Origin: Pipra filicauda
Lineage: Eukaryota > Chordata > Aves > Passeriformes > Pipridae
Direction: 5' to 3'
DNA: 64,000 bases
Assembly (NCBI RefSeq): GCF_003945595.2
Contig: NW_024104365.1
Coordinates: 5,055,049-5,119,048 of the forward strand
This document shows, in pieces, positions 49,539 through 63,583 of this stretch (its first letter is position 1; each line of letters starts with the position of its first letter). Under the pieces are notes generated by a model, which saw only the letters and a program-made list of their open reading frames with translations, searched no databases and was not told the DNA's origin. Made by a program: the position numbers and the translations under genes.

Positions 49539-51435
49539 AATATGCACAAGTACCAAAATCACACTTGGAGTGTTTCCACTGCTTTGTCTATTAATAAATC
49601 CTTATATGACTCTCATTGAGTGACTATTTGGGTAAGGAGAGGCAGAGCAACTTGCCTACAGCAGCATAAGTCACTGGTGGAATGAGGATTATAACACAGG
49701 ATTTCCTGCCTCCCAAATCTATACTGGTTCTTCCAGATCAGGCTGCCTCCCAAGCAGGTAATTACATGCCTATCAGTCATACTTCTTATCATTTTCTTAT
49801 CTTTATTTATGAGCTGTGATTCTCCTGCTTAACTCAGTTGTATTAATTAGCTGTGCTTTACAAAACAACTCAGAGAAGTATTTAATTTGTGTGTTCGTGA
49901 AGTCAGCTCCAAGAAAGGTAACTAAGCTTTTAACAAGGGTAGATGAAAAAAAAAAAAATGCAAAGCCCAATTACAATATATTTAAAGGGACTTTCTTCTC
50001 TGCCAATCAAATGTGGCAAAGCCATTTAATCACCCACAACAAGGAGGGCAAATTAGTCACAAGGAAAATTATAGTTGCACATATTGTGTTCAGGCAAGAG
50101 AATTGCATACTTAAACAAAACTAACTTTAACATAGTTAAAAGAATCTCACACATTTTTTAAGTGAGACCTTTTTTTATATGCAGTGATAAGAGGAAGCTG
50201 TATCTGTGCTCAGTTGTGGAGGAGGATGAAGGCAGATCCTCAATTGCAACAGTGATCTTTTTCAAGGGAATGAATGGATGGAATTAGATTGACTTAAGCC
50301 ATCTAAGGAACTGCATCAAATATATGAGACTTTCAACTCTGAAATTCACTTTGACAGGTGCGGAGAGAATGGCTGCGTTGAAAGCAATCTTTCTTACACA
50401 TTGAGGAAACTGTTGGCCAATTTTGTTAGATTTGTTGTATTGTTTCATTTTCCGTGTCATTGAACAATTCTGCTCTCCATTCCAGTCATGGAGGCTGACA
50501 GGTTTGTTTTAAAAGTACCTCATCCTTTTGACATTTTATCCAAACTGAATTGCTTCATTGTTTCTGAAGAATTCTTGCCTCTCTGTCTCTGTTTCAAAAG
50601 GGGCAAACAGCAAGAGGGATGTCAGCTGTACACATCAAGACAATGGCTAGATAATACCATCCAGAATACCTACACAAGTGAACGTAAAGTCTGAGCATGG
50701 AGTTTCTGCATACTTTCAGCTATTTTGAATGTACAGGCATAATTAATTTCTTAAAATTAATCACTTTCTGACCTGCTGTCTCTGACCCCTTCTGATCTCC
50801 CCAAAGAAGAGCTGAGTTAGCTGTGTTTTAACATCACCAACAGTCTTGCCCAAGAAGTTCCAGAAAACACGACAGAACCATTTCTCTATCCTTTGCATAG
50901 CTAGTCTGGACGAGATAACATTACTACTCTTACAAAATAAGAGTAATAATGCTTTATAATTATTTTTTGGTACAAGTATTTGCATAGGTGAAGTAGGACA
51001 GAGGTGACCCTACAAAATACTGCAAACTGCATTTCCCAAAACACGTGAGTAAGCCTCCACAGACAATAAAGTGCCTGTTAATATTTTTGGTGTTTTCTTT
51101 CTGGATCTCACTGCCAAACTTGCATCACATTTTTCAGATCTTTCTTTGCAATGTCATAACCTCAAAGCTTTCCCTTCCGAAAAATCAAAGCAGGGATTCT
51201 CAGGAACTATAGGGATTTCATCTCTGGGGTTAAAAGAAGATCAAAAAAGATAGTAAATTTCGTAATAAAATTACAGGATGATGTAATACATCTGGGCTAC
51301 TTTTCCATCTTGCAGTCTCCAGTACTAAGGTAGAATGGCAAGGGCGGGTACTGAAACACATGTTGCTACCAGTGTCTGTACTCCAGACAAACAATTCTAT
51401 GCTCCAGGGCTGTAAGTTGTAAAAAGCAAAATATA

Positions 51436-51466
<31 letters not shown>

Positions 51467-51588
51467 GTGCCTAAAAAATTTGAATCTGAAGTCACATTAA
51501 CCTGAAAGGAGAATCAAACCTTTACTTGAGTACACAAGGAACAGCCAAAATTGAAATGGAAATAAGTAGAGTCAGCACATAATCTAGT
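49539..51588. other. Intergenic sequence
   Basis: Only a TA/TG microsatellite (51431-51468) is visible. Confidence 0.6.
51431..51468. repeat. Microsatellite (TA/TG)n
   Basis: Alternating AT with a short GT interruption. Confidence 0.95.
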
Positions 51589-51698
51589 CACAGAATCACA
51601 CAATCACAGAATATGCCAAGTTGGAAGGAACCCACAAGGATCATCAAGTCCAGCTCCTAACTGGACCATCCCCAAGAGTCACACCATGTGCCTGAGAG
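51589..51698 (-). mobile_element. CR1 fragment (3' end)
   Basis: Starts with repeated CACAGAATCACACAATCACAG octamer-like units, then 'aagttggaaggaacccacaaggatcatcaagtcc', the CR1 3' end in reverse. About 110 bp remain. Confidence 0.88.
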
Positions 51699-52942
51699 AA
51701 TCATGTGGTTTACAGTCAAGGAGAAATTCCCATATAGCCATCCAAGCTGTTGACCCAGGATGAAGAAATAACCATTTCTGAGTGCTACATTCACAGGTCA
51801 GGGTGTGTTCCAGGCTGCATCTGTAAGACATGAAATAGCTGAGCAGTACAGCACCATGGAATCTCTCTCTTGTGTAAGGCAACACTTCTCATGGAGGTAG
51901 TACTGGTGAAGGTAATAGTGGAGTAAGTAAGTCAGTATTTAAGCCCCTTGAATTACCTGGACAAAGTTCCAGCTAGAGATGACACATTTGATTCCCACTT
52001 GTAAACCTGCACTGGAGAGCAGTCTTTTTACCATCACTGCCTTCTTCCCAGTATTTTCTTGCAATCAGAGGGGAGATACCTGGGTGTCCCTTGATTTCTC
52101 TTTATCATTTGTGGCTGCAAGAAGACACTGGCCAGCACACTTGTCTTCATACACCTCAACTTTCTTTCATTCCATAATTCCTGTAAATACCAATGGCAAT
52201 ATCTAGGAGCTGATGTGCCAGCTAGCATAATGCCCAGAATCTCTCCTTCTCAGACTTCCCTCTTCATAGTAGGCATTTTTTCCTGATGTTTGAGCTCAGA
52301 TTAAACAACCCTCCTATATGGATTTCATGCACTCTTTTTCTTCCAAGGAAGAGCCCTTTAAAACAGTGAGCGTTCTGGATCTTTTTTTTTTATCTGGGTG
52401 AATACCAAATCCTTGGTTAATGTAACACCTCAAAATCCTTCCTAAAATCGTGATCTTGATTCAATCACTTTTGAGTTTACTGGTTTTGAATCCCTGTATA
52501 AATCCTTCTCTGCTTAGGATTGATCTAGTAGATAATAAATCATGTGTTTGAAACTGCTCGTCCAGTGTTCCAGCATATGTTCTAGTTAGGATTGATGACA
52601 AATGTCTGAGACAAATAAATACTGCTGTTTGGTGAGGATAAGTTATGAGCCTGAAACAACAAATGCTAGAAAGATGCTGTGTAGCAAGTGATAACACTGA
52701 GTATCTTGCTGGTGTTTTGTATAAATCTGTTTTAGGTTATGCTAAACCTCAAGACAGCTTTTCTTTTAAAATAGGAAAGTCCATGCAGAGGGCAGGTATT
52801 AAATAGTTATTAAACTCTAATTATGTCTCATAGCTATTGCACAAGAGTTTCCACACAGAAACAAGCCTTAAAAAAGGTCACTTGATGTAGGAAGAGGGTG
52901 AATGAGGCATTTGGCCCCTGGCACTTCTGTGATACAGCATGG
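51699..52942. other. Intergenic sequence
   Basis: Nothing recognised; the short frames have no domain. Confidence 0.6.
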
Positions 52943-53545
52943 AGTCATAGAATGGTTCTAGCTGAAGATCTCAAAGATTCTTGAGTCCATTAGCTCAGCA
53001 CTGCCAAGTCCACCACAAAACTGTGTCCCTAAGTGCCCTGTCTACACATCTTTTAAATATCTCCAAGGATGGTGACTCAACCAGTTCCCTGAGCATCCTG
53101 TTCCAATGCTTGACAACCCCTTCCATGGAGAAATTTTTCCTAATAACTAATCTGCATGGTTTTCTTCTACCAGCTGTGCTGTGTGGCTGGTAGCCATCAC
53201 CAGAGAGACTGTAACAGCCTACTGTACGGGAGAGAGGAAGAAAAGTAATATTGATTAGGTAATGGCCCATGATGGCACTCAAGATGATCTGTTCCATGAA
53301 CTTCCCTGGCACCGAGGTCAGGCTGACAGGCCTATAGTTCCACAGATCCTCCTTGTAGATGGGCTTTACATGTAGTAACTAGGGCATCCATTTGCTAACT
53401 TCCAGTCAACTGGGACGTCACCACTGACCCAGGGCGATTGGTAAATGATGGAAAATGGCTTGGTAACAACTTCCACCAGATCCCTGAGTGCTCTTGGGTG
53501 GATCCCATCCAGGCCAATAGACTTGTGTGTGTCTAAGTGGTATAA
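52943..53545 (-). mobile_element. CR1 fragment with internal deletion
   Basis: The 3' end is GTCATAGAATGGTT at 52943. The first 220 bp are the CR1 3' region, then after about 53180 the sequence jumps to the more 5' reverse-transcriptase part ('aggtcaggctgacaggcctatagttcc', 'ccagtcaactgggacgtc', 'tgggtggatcccatccaggcc'). The catalytic-box region between them is absent. Confidence 0.85.
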
Positions 53546-55452
53546 GCATATGAGGCCACACCTCCATTTTCATTCTTTTGAGCCCACAGTATTTAATTAG
53601 GCTTCTCTCTTTCCAGAAAACAGCATGGGTGATTGAAAGACCTGGTATCTATGCAAAGAAACTGTGACACAGCCCTAGTAGCAGCCAGCTCCCTCATGCT
53701 TGGCAGTGGGAATATGCAGAAACAATTAGTCAAAATATGAGCACTGTCATAGCAAGAAACAGACGTAATAATCTCTGTTGGGTCAGAAGACAGTTTGATT
53801 ATGAAAGCAGTACATCTGTCCCCAAAGATTCCTAGGCCTAGAGTGCTTTATCAGACAGACTACCCCCTTTTGTTTATCATACTGTGAATAAAAAACAAGA
53901 CACTCATTTGTACATTATGATTTAAGGGGGTAGGGTTATTGGTCAATAAAGCTTTGTAGGAGACAGAAAAAACTGTTTTTCAATCATCTCAAATAGGCCA
54001 AAATCTCGAGTTACCTTTTTTTTCTTGGCTAAATTATTATTTGTAAATATATTCAGATCTCTTTCATTCCTTGTATTTGTGGGAAAGCCAGACAGGGTGC
54101 TGACAGAGGGTCCATAATTGCTGCAGTCTAGCCAAGACAATATTAGCACCTGGATTTTGACAGTGTTTACTGTTTTTTCACATAAATTCAGCTTTTCTGC
54201 TGGAGTGACAACCTGGGAAAAGAGAAAACACTTCACCTTTACCCACTGTGAAAGTCTACCTGATTTTTTTGCACACTCTAATTAAATCCTTGAAGTTCTT
54301 CATTCAGCAGTGACTAATCTACTAACGCTTTGGATCTCAGTTCTGTTCTTAAAGGTCTAAAACACTCTTATCTTGAATCCAGACCAATATCTTGTTAATT
54401 ATGGCTATATCTGAGAAAATCATCTTAGTTGTTACTATATCAGCAAGACAAAATGAAGAAATCCAGTAAGTGATAAAAGACACACACCTTTTATAATTTT
54501 CCACGTTGATAAAGTGTTTCTCAGGCCTCACCCTACATTCTTACCATAGCTGGTTACACAATGTCATTTGAATGAAGTGATCCACTTACTGATTTTCTTC
54601 CTTGGACTTTTTTCAGAGAGAGGAGAAGCTAGGTTGCATACTCCCTGGATTTAGAAAGTATTAGCCTTTTACTTGCAAAGAACTTTGAAACTTCCTTCAG
54701 AGTGCTTGTAATAATCACCAAAAGACTAGTGAGTCATCAAGTTTCAGTTCAAAGTCTATATAATTGAGTTTTAAACTACATTAGGATTTTCTCTAACAGC
54801 ACAATTAGATCTCTTCCCATTTTTTGCTTGTATCAGGGAAGGGTTCATTCTCATAGGCTGAAGCTTCTGATAGGGCTTTTTAGCATGTCATTACTTTTGA
54901 TTACTATGAAATAGTCACTTGATGATCAGCCTAGGTTTTCATTAAGCACCTTCCATGGCAGAAGCACCAATATCAGACAAAATGACTTTTTAAACAGTGG
55001 GGGTTTTTTGCTGGAACAGTATACCGACCTCTTTAGCAGGCCTCCCAGCACCCCCTTATCTTAGCTCACAGATTATGAATTGTGTGTATTGTGGTTCTGT
55101 GTGTGCAAGTACATGAAATATTTATTGATGAGTACTCCCCAAGAAAAGTTACTTACCTGCGCGTTATTCGGATGGCTTTGCTGTGTGTTGCCTACATCCA
55201 CACTCAGAGGGTGCTATAACATTTGCATTTTACAGAAGAAAGACACTTTTTGCACTTTTGTATCTTCTGTGGAACATGAAGGTATTCAGGACACAGGACA
55301 CCCTAGATAGTGCAGCTCAGAAAACCCTTTTTTTGCATGAACTTACAGAAAAAGATACTCTGTATATGACAAACAAGAAAACCAGAATTTCTTAAGATAA
55401 TTCAGCAACTCTTGTTTTAGTATTTTGCTTTATCTCATTTTCTTTTTCATCC

Positions 55453-55490
<38 letters not shown>

Positions 55491-56659
55491 TCATACCATC
55501 GTGCACAGACCACCTGGGCTCCATTCTATTGGTGTTACCTTTCCTGTCAGTTCCCTTTGCCACTTCTCCTCCTCAGGTCTTTTTATGGATTCCTCGTCCT
55601 CCCTGTCGGGGGTTAAGACCTGCCAAATTGCATAACCCCAAACGTGCCTCTGTTTTATAATCCTGTCTCTTGCTCCACCCTGTGCTAATTCCTTACATTC
55701 CACCCAGCCTTCCCCTCAGACCACTCCCTTCCTCTCTCTTTTTTCTGTTCTCGCCTTAGTATCTCCGTTCATGCCATTGCCATCCATGTAGAGCAAAGGT
55801 GGCCTCCCACTCGATGTCAGCTATGTATCCTCCTGCTCCCCTCTCAAAACAAAACAGGAGCGCGGCAGAGCCCATCTGTTCCCTGAATCATCCCGGCTGT
55901 GATGGCCACTTTCCATCTGCCCCAGCTTGCTGCTGTACTGCCTGTGGTTTGAAAGTTTAAAGTGCACCCATCTGAGCCAAACCTTGCTGAAAACAAAACA
56001 GGCTTCTCACTGATGAACTGTGAATCAGGCCATAAATCACCTGGGTCTGACATACTCTTTTTTTTTTTGCATTTTTATTCTTTCCTGTTTTACAGTGTAA
56101 TGTACTGACACATCTCAAGTGTTGCATCAAATACAGATACTTAAGCCTCAAACTGATGCTTTTCCTGGAGATGGTGTCTATCTTTAGATGAAAAGAGTTT
56201 ACCTACGAGCAAGCAAGATTTCTGGAATTTGTAGGATACAGTCTAGGATACAAACTCTTAATTTTTGCCCCCAAATGTACGTCACTAGCAAGATCATTAC
56301 TGTTGAATTCAGCTTACAATTTGCTTCTCCTGTATGTACAAACGTATCAGTTCTTACTCATATTGACTGGATAATATGCTCAAATCATTTTTTATTGAGA
56401 CCTCAACCATGCTGTTGTGGAAGGACTAACTGCACTGAAATCTGGAATAAAAGCCTTAGGAAAATCGCTAAGAAAACTTTCTTCTCAATATACATTCACA
56501 CACAAAATTAACCAACAGCAGTGTCCTGTCCAGTACTTGTGAAGTAAACCAGTATTTGTACTAAGCCTTTCTTGTCATCTGTGTAACGTGATTTGTGTTG
56601 AAAATACATACTTACTAGTATATATACCCAGAGATCAAATACTTACTTAAGGAACATTC
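53546..56659. other. Intergenic sequence
   Basis: A pyrimidine-rich stretch (about 55420-55780, with T24) followed by moderately GC-richer DNA to about 56050. No gene recognised. Confidence 0.55.
55461..55484. repeat. Homopolymer T24
   Basis: 24 T in a row within a longer pyrimidine-rich stretch. Bird CR1 tails are not poly(A), so this does not mark a CR1 end; no TE body is recognised beside it. Confidence 0.95.
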
Positions 56660-57182
56660 ATTCATGGCTGGGCTTCGCAAACGAAGTTTTGGGAAGGCTC
56701 TAACCACATTTGTTACAGGCACGTTGGTGACTTATGAGGCCATTACGAGACAGACATATCCGATTGCAAAAGGCACAGTAGAAAGACTCCTTAGATGGTG
56801 TATTCTGTAGAACATGATTCTTTCTGCGTTGCCTTTTCTCCTCGAGAGTGATCCTGTGTGTGTTCTCAAAGGAGACAGCAGCGTTATAGATAGTGTGTCT
56901 CCAGGCCTCCTGATTTGAGGCCAGAGTAGACCAGTTATGGTGATCAATATGGCCAAGGCTGAGATGTTGTTTCAGGGAGTCCTTGTAGCTGTCCTTCGGG
57001 GCTCCTCTCTTGCGGCAGCCAGTGGCAAGTTCACCATAGAGCAGGATCTTAGGGAGGCGGTGGTCCTTCATCCTGGAGACGTGCCCTGCCCATCGCAGCT
57101 GTGTTCTCAGCAACATGGCTTCTATACTTGTGACTGCTGCTTGCTCTAGAACAGATGTATTGGTCACATAATCTGACCAGGA
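56660..57182 (-). mobile_element. Second copy of the non-CR1 LINE, 5'-truncated
   Basis: On the minus strand the frame from 57167 to 56700 shows VTSIEAMLLRTQLRWAGHV, then SRMKDHRLPK, a basic stretch and a terminal Cys/His finger, closely parallel to the copy at 20836-21246. It begins at a point equal to about 20770 of the other copy, so it is shorter at the 5' end. Its frame through the C-terminal domain is unbroken. The 3' UTR repeats the TTCCCAAA...hairpin...AGCCATGA order of the first copy (hairpin at 56673-56686) and ends in an ATGA-type short repeat, probably the natural 3' end of the element. Confidence 0.82.
56673..56686 (-). repeat. 3' UTR hairpin of the non-CR1 LINE, copy 2
   Basis: On the element's strand this is CTTCG-TTTG-CGAAG. 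The stem equals copy 1 and only the loop differs. Short stem-loops near the 3' end are known reverse-transcriptase recognition signals in some LINEs. Confidence 0.7.
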
Positions 57183-60100
57183 ACAAATGCTGCAGTGAAT
57201 GCATGTCTTGTACGTACAAAGGAGTACGTACTTATTGACTTTGCTGATTTATTTTTCTCCTGCTTAAAAAGCTTGCTAACTTAGGTTACAGTAGAGACAA
57301 AGCAATAAACTTGAGTTCCAGTATGAGGCAATTTGGTATTCCATCACTGTTTCTTAAGGGCCAGAAATGGCCTTGACACAACCTTTGGCACAACTGTCAG
57401 ATCACTGTATGAGCACGTAGAATGTCACTGGGCTCCAGCCGCCCAGCATGAGCAGTTGCCTGTGTCCCCAGAGTCTGTGTGGCAAGAGCTCCAGCATGTG
57501 TGTGTAACAATGGAAAAGATTAATGGTGTGCTTTACACACCCCTTAAAATAAGGCCTTCCAGTTCCTCCTTTTGCAATGAATTCCTGATTGCTGTCTCAT
57601 TTCCCCTGGGTTTGCTTCAGAGGAGCCACCAAGGTGCACAGAGACTTGAAGCCCAGGCTGGTCTGTCCAGACTAAAGGCCATGTGGAGAGGTGCCCTGGA
57701 AGCATCATCATCCAGGTATTTTGGGGTTTACTTTGAAAATTATGGTGGCACAAAATGTCAGTGCTTGTTTCTCTGGTTTAACAACCCAGTCAAGTCTGTC
57801 TTGGCAAACTGCCCTCACTGTTGCGCCAGCTGACCAGAAACAGGCACTGTCCCACCTCTTGGGTGAGGTGAGGAAGAGCCTAAAATGGCAGCTGAGTGCA
57901 TCATCATGCCAGGAAAGATTTCTTTGCCACAGGTGGTGATTTCTGCTACAACTGGCCCCACAAACACAGATTTTTGTAGTACGCCAATTTATAAAGTGCT
58001 CTAGGTATATTAAATTGTGATCAGCAAGAAAAACAAGAAATACTTCCTATGTGCAGAGAAGGGAACTAAAGGAAAAGTAAGAATGCCAGCTTTTGTGTTT
58101 AATTAGTTTTATATTTCAGTCTTAAACTAGATCCAATCTTCAGTTTTAGAAATCTTCCTAGAGTAACGATGTAGCAGCAAACAGATAATAGCAGCATAGA
58201 ATCAAGAATAATTGTAATAACCCATATTTTTGTGTCTCTAATAACTAATCACATTGATAAATGTGATTTATCAATACACCAATTGTTTTTACAGTAGTTC
58301 CTCTTTCTGATAATGAAAAGCAGTTTAGTTTTCTGATGGCAATTTAATGGCCGCAGCGGGCAAAATTTTACATTTTTGTACAATGCTATGGGTTTTTGGC
58401 ACCTGACCTTGCCCTTACTAACATTTATGGAGGTCAAAAAAAACCCCAGGAATGCTTATTTCCTGGAGGTGTACATATTTGTATTGCAAATACTGTGCAA
58501 GTACATTTCTGGGGTGAACATCCTTTAACTTTTTGCAAGATTTTCTGAGGAATCACTATATTTCAATAAAATTATATGAACATAAACTTCCTCTGATGTG
58601 GGTAACTAGGGAAAAAAAAAGATGACACTATTCCTTCATGCTCAAATTTAACACAAATACAAATAAGATAATGACATTTGGGGAGAACTGCTTAAAGCTT
58701 TATTGTTTTTTTCTAATCTCTCAGCAGTGTTATGCTACAGGCCTGATAACATCATGATGTGGGTTGCCAGGTATTCTCTTAAACACAGATTTGCCTCCAA
58801 GTGTAAATACAAGTATTTAATAACCTTTACACTGTGTGGAGATACACAGATAGCACTACAATACGGATGTGAAGTAAGAGGGGGGTGATATCTGAGAAAT
58901 ATGGATAGGCATCAGGGAGAAAAAAGGCCTCTGAATTCCCCAATAAATATATTTTAAAATCTAATTTTCAGAATAGGCAATTTCAGCACAGCCATACCTG
59001 TGCAGAACAATGCAACTAATTTTCTGCATCTTAAAGGTTTAAGTTTTTTTGCTATCACTGATAGTTAACTTGGGTAATTTAGCATATGCTCCGGATCTCA
59101 AAGGTACTCCTTGACATAAATTCAGTCTGAAATAGACGACTGGTTCTTGATCTCTTGTATGCACTAAAGAACACAGATATGCAAAGTATATTATATTATG
59201 CAATACTATACATAATTATTTGCCCTCCTAATGGATTCCTTAATTGGGTCTTCTGAGCAGTATGTTGTAACATCATCATTTTGTTTATGCTTACTATGTT
59301 TCACAATTTACCTTCAGATGCATGATCTAAAATGCAGTGACAGCTGCTCAACCAGTAGTAGCTGAACCAGTCTATTTTTAATTCTCAAAAGAATGAGGTC
59401 TCACCCAAGTGAAATGAAATATGAACACAAAACATTAAAAACTCAGATGAAAATCAACAGTTAAGAAACATCAGAATCAATCTGCCTATCTTAAGCTTGC
59501 TTTCCCAATATATTTGTATTAGATTCTAATTCCTGGTTATGCTACTGTGTGTTCTTGTTTTGCACAGAATCTCAACCTTTATTGAAAATGAATGTGACAG
59601 AGAATTTAAGTATGACACCTTTAAGGGAGTGTTTTACAAGTACTTAAGAGACAAAGCTGCTGATCAAGTGTTTGGTGCTGTACCTTGAACAGAGATGCCA
59701 CCATATGGGTGCATGTGGTGTGAGTTCTTAGGATCACGTGGTCGACAGTTAAAAGGGAAATGATGGTTAAGTCTTTCAGTGTAAAACTGTTCGTAGCTCA
59801 GCTCCAGATAAGCCAGTACCTTAAACTGGTATTGCACTGTGATTGCCCGCCATCCAGGGGGTCCGGAGGAAAAAAAAGACAGTTCTGTGTGAGTTATGTT
59901 TGAGTTATTGGCGCAATAGTTTTCCACATAGTCATATTACTAAACATTGACAAGGAGTTCAGGTTTAACATGGCATTTAAAGTTTTGCAAAAAACCTCAC
60001 GGCTAGAACCATAGGTAATGTAAAATGGCTCAGCACCCTACATTTTTTATAATAGTGTGATGCAAAATCAAATGCAAAAATAACAGACAAAACCCAATAG

Positions 60101-63100
60101 TCTTGCAATTTTTTCCACTAAATTGCCTTCCTTTGCACCCTTTAGAACTTAAGAAACACCTAAAGGTTCCTTCTTCAGCCACTCCATTGCTCCCCACATT
60201 AACTGTAAGCCTACCAGCTCTACATGGAGACAACTAAGCTAGAAAATGTTCTGTATCTTCTAGCTATAATAAAAAACCCAAACAGCTATGTAATAAAACA
60301 AACACACTACAGTTTAAGAGGACAGCAGGTCTGCCGCAGTACAAAGGTTTTGTTCACTTCTGAGAAACTGAGAGAAACTCACTAATTTTGTAAAGTACAG
60401 AACAAATCAGTCTGATTTCAGCTCAGTGAATCTTTGCCTCCCGCCCTTCCTCCTGTTCCCATGCAAGCTGCTATCAGCAAGCTGCACTGCTGCTGAACTC
60501 TCCTCTGCAGGGTTTGTATGGTGCACAGCTTTCTTCTTTAACATCTTCTGTAACTGAAGACAAGGGTTAGAAACTGTAGGGAGAAGTTACTGAAATCATC
60601 AAGTTTAGCATTAACCTCTCTTCAGGTATTTGCTAATATTTCAGGTCCTGCTAATATGCAGGTGCTACTTTGAATGCCACAGAAACCTCAGATGTCAAAG
60701 AGACATAGACGACTTGCCATTAACCTGCAGAATCATTAATCTGCACCAAGTTTAGTCAGAAAATTCCTAGGCAAGGTTTTACATTTCCACTCTGTTTTAC
60801 TCTGCTGCTATCCTTCATTCTATATGCCAGGGGAGCATCTGACCATTGGAGATTAATTAGTAATTAAGAGGTGCTTCAAAAACATCACAAGTTCAGAGAA
60901 GAAAGCAACCTAATCATGTTAGAAAATAGTTGGAAACATAAATTCCAGACTCCTGGAACTTTCTTTTGTGCAGGAAATTTGAATAACTTTATTTTGACCA
61001 TACCAAACTGACCCCACTAACTAGATGTAATAAACAAATGGGAGATATTTAAGCTGACATTTGAGCAGTGTCAAAGCCTTCTAAGCTTGTTCTGAGTAGA
61101 TTAGTAGATAAGTGCTAGCCTTCCTATTCTGGGATATGTTCCAAGGCAAGCATGAGGACTGATGATTTCATTTAACTCCAAAGTAGTCAACACTGTATAC
61201 TTAAAAATGCAAATAATTTGCTTAATTCTTATGACACACTACCAGTTGACAGAAGCAGTGTTGGGATAGAAAACACCCTCTCTGCTTGGCACTGTATCTG
61301 AGGGCAAAAACTACACTTCCTCTACTATTCAATCAGTATGTGAAACTATAATTATTAGCAAAGGGTGTGCAGTTTTCTCAAAAACACATAGTGGATCTCA
61401 TCTGATCTAATCTCAGAAAAACTGACTTAATAAACCCTTTTTAGAAACAATGGACATCATTAGATGTTTCACAAACACTCCATAGTATATTTGTACACTT
61501 TAACAAGACAGTGGCAAAAAAATTCAGAGCCAGCTCCCTTTATTCCAGCAATATTGACAAATCTGCAAGTATTTTGGTATGTTGTTGGGAGAAGCTTGCC
61601 AATTATTGCTGCTCATTCAGCTTTGTTGTATCTGTCAATGATAACAAGTCCATAGAACTGTTTCAAAATAGTCCCTAAATATTTGCCCAAATGCATCCTC
61701 ATTCAGCAGAATATATGCCCAAGTCTCTACTATGCTCAGTGATTATGACTTCAATCCAATTCCAGTGCTTGACGTTGCAGAGGAGAATCCCTCTAATATG
61801 ATTACCTTGTAGGACATCAATTTAGGGAAATCTTCAAAACAGAGCTTATAAAAAAGAACACTAGTTCTTGGGTCTCAGGACTGTAAACTTCTAAATTTTG
61901 TCACTCAATTCTGTGTAACTGTGAAAGAAATAAAAGCAAGCTTTATCTTCAGCACTAAAACAACAATCCTAAGCCTATTACACAGGCAATGCTGGAAAAG
62001 TTTTCAGGTTTTATCCTCACCTGTACTAAAGTCAGATCCACAAAAAGGCTTAATTACTTTAAGTGAAGGTTAGTCAAAAAAGTCCAAAATGGTAATTAAT
62101 TAGACCATGAATACCTCATTAAATCCCTAAAGCTTCAGGAGGCACCCAAGCTTTTCCCAAAGAAAGTTTCATGCTGGAACTATTACAAGCTATGCAGGCT
62201 TTGCACCTCCTTATATATGTTCCCTTTCCTTAGAAATGAGGATTGCCTGTCACTTATGTATGGTTTTGCGCATTCAGCAGCACACTGGCAAGACAGAATT
62301 TGCATATGTAACGTACAGCAGCCAGAGTCATTTGCATTTGAAAGAAAGAAGGAAAATTTCTGTAGCAAAGCACTTCTTCCAGCTGTGCTTACCAGCAAAG
62401 AGTAAGCCAGTTGTCTGTAGCCAAAGAGACAAAGTACGAGATAGGTTTCATGCTGTGAATCCAATTTAGATTCTTTTCGGGGGGAAAGAACCTCAGCCTG
62501 GGGTAGTCAGGCTTTCCAATGTGCTGTCTCTTTGTCTCTTCCTTCTGTCTGGTTTAAATATACCTCCCGCTCTGTGAGCAGACTGTGAATCCAATTCCTA
62601 CCTGCCTGACTGCGGGCTCTGTACAGAGAGGACAAGTGAGCAACAGAAATTTGAAATTAATGCTGGAAGCTGGACATTTTAAAATTACATGCTGATATGC
62701 TGAACTTAGCCTAAGTATTTGTGAACCCAAACATAAAGTATTTTTTATGTCCTCTTGGCAGTATTTAAGAGATTTGTTTACAAAGATTCAGGATCTTCAC
62801 ATTTAAAGTGCTATTTGGTAGTTGCATTTGAATGTAAATATTAAAAGGTATTTTAGTTTTTTGTTGTATATAAAAAAATTTGTGCAATTTAACAACTTAG
62901 TGACTTCCCTGAAAAATTTTTACTATTTGTTGCCTGCTTAAAAATTGTTACCTAGCTGACACGTCACGTTTTCCAATTCAAGAGTGACATTTGTTCTCAG
63001 TCTAGTAGTGCAGTAAGTTAAATGTGACCTTGAGGTCCTCAGTTCTGTCAAGCACACGAACACGCAGCACACAAACTTCATCCTGTTTCTTCCTGACACA

Positions 63101-63583
63101 GTGCAGAACATTGTCACCTTTTAAATGCTTAGCATGACTTATTTCAATAAAGTCTACAAAGACTTGAAAATGTAATTGAAATTTGGTGCCTGAATAATTT
63201 CAGCCTTATTATACCGCATCTGTATGAAATGGGGAATTTGTCTTACCATATATCGTGTGTCTACCGTGCTGCTAGAGAGCTGGGTGTCTGATGTACCATT
63301 AGAGGTAGTGGTGATCTGTTCAGTACAGCCGGTGGAGCGTAGGTAGCAATTAATTTAATCCTAAAGCAGATACCTTCATTTGATCAGCTGAAAAGCTCTC
63401 CAGACTCCACTGTCTGTATTGACTATGTCTCCCTTAGCTGTAATGACAGCTTACTCACAGCTCCTAATGAGCTACTTGCCTGGCGGACTCCCCAAATTAG
63501 GATGAGCCTCTAGGGCCACAGTTTTCCAAAGTGTGAGGAGTCAGGCTTCCTTAAGGCACATACAAATTTCAAATCTAAATCAT
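57183..63583. other. Intergenic sequence
   Basis: Mostly AT-rich. A somewhat GC-richer part at 57350-57960 has an open frame lacking an ATG start and any domain. A perfect AT hairpin lies at 58253-58275. Confidence 0.55.
58253..58275. repeat. Perfect AT-rich hairpin
   Basis: ATTGATAAAT, loop GTG, ATTTATCAAT: a 10-bp stem without mismatch. Function unknown. Confidence 0.8.

Noticed and set aside
55461..55484. T24 as the poly(A) tail of a minus-strand retrocopy
   Set aside because: No recognisable gene or transposon body and no target duplication were found beside it.
57333..57833. 166-codon plus-strand frame
   Set aside because: It starts with TTG, has no recognisable domain and no clear splice context. 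Conservation would be needed to reopen it.
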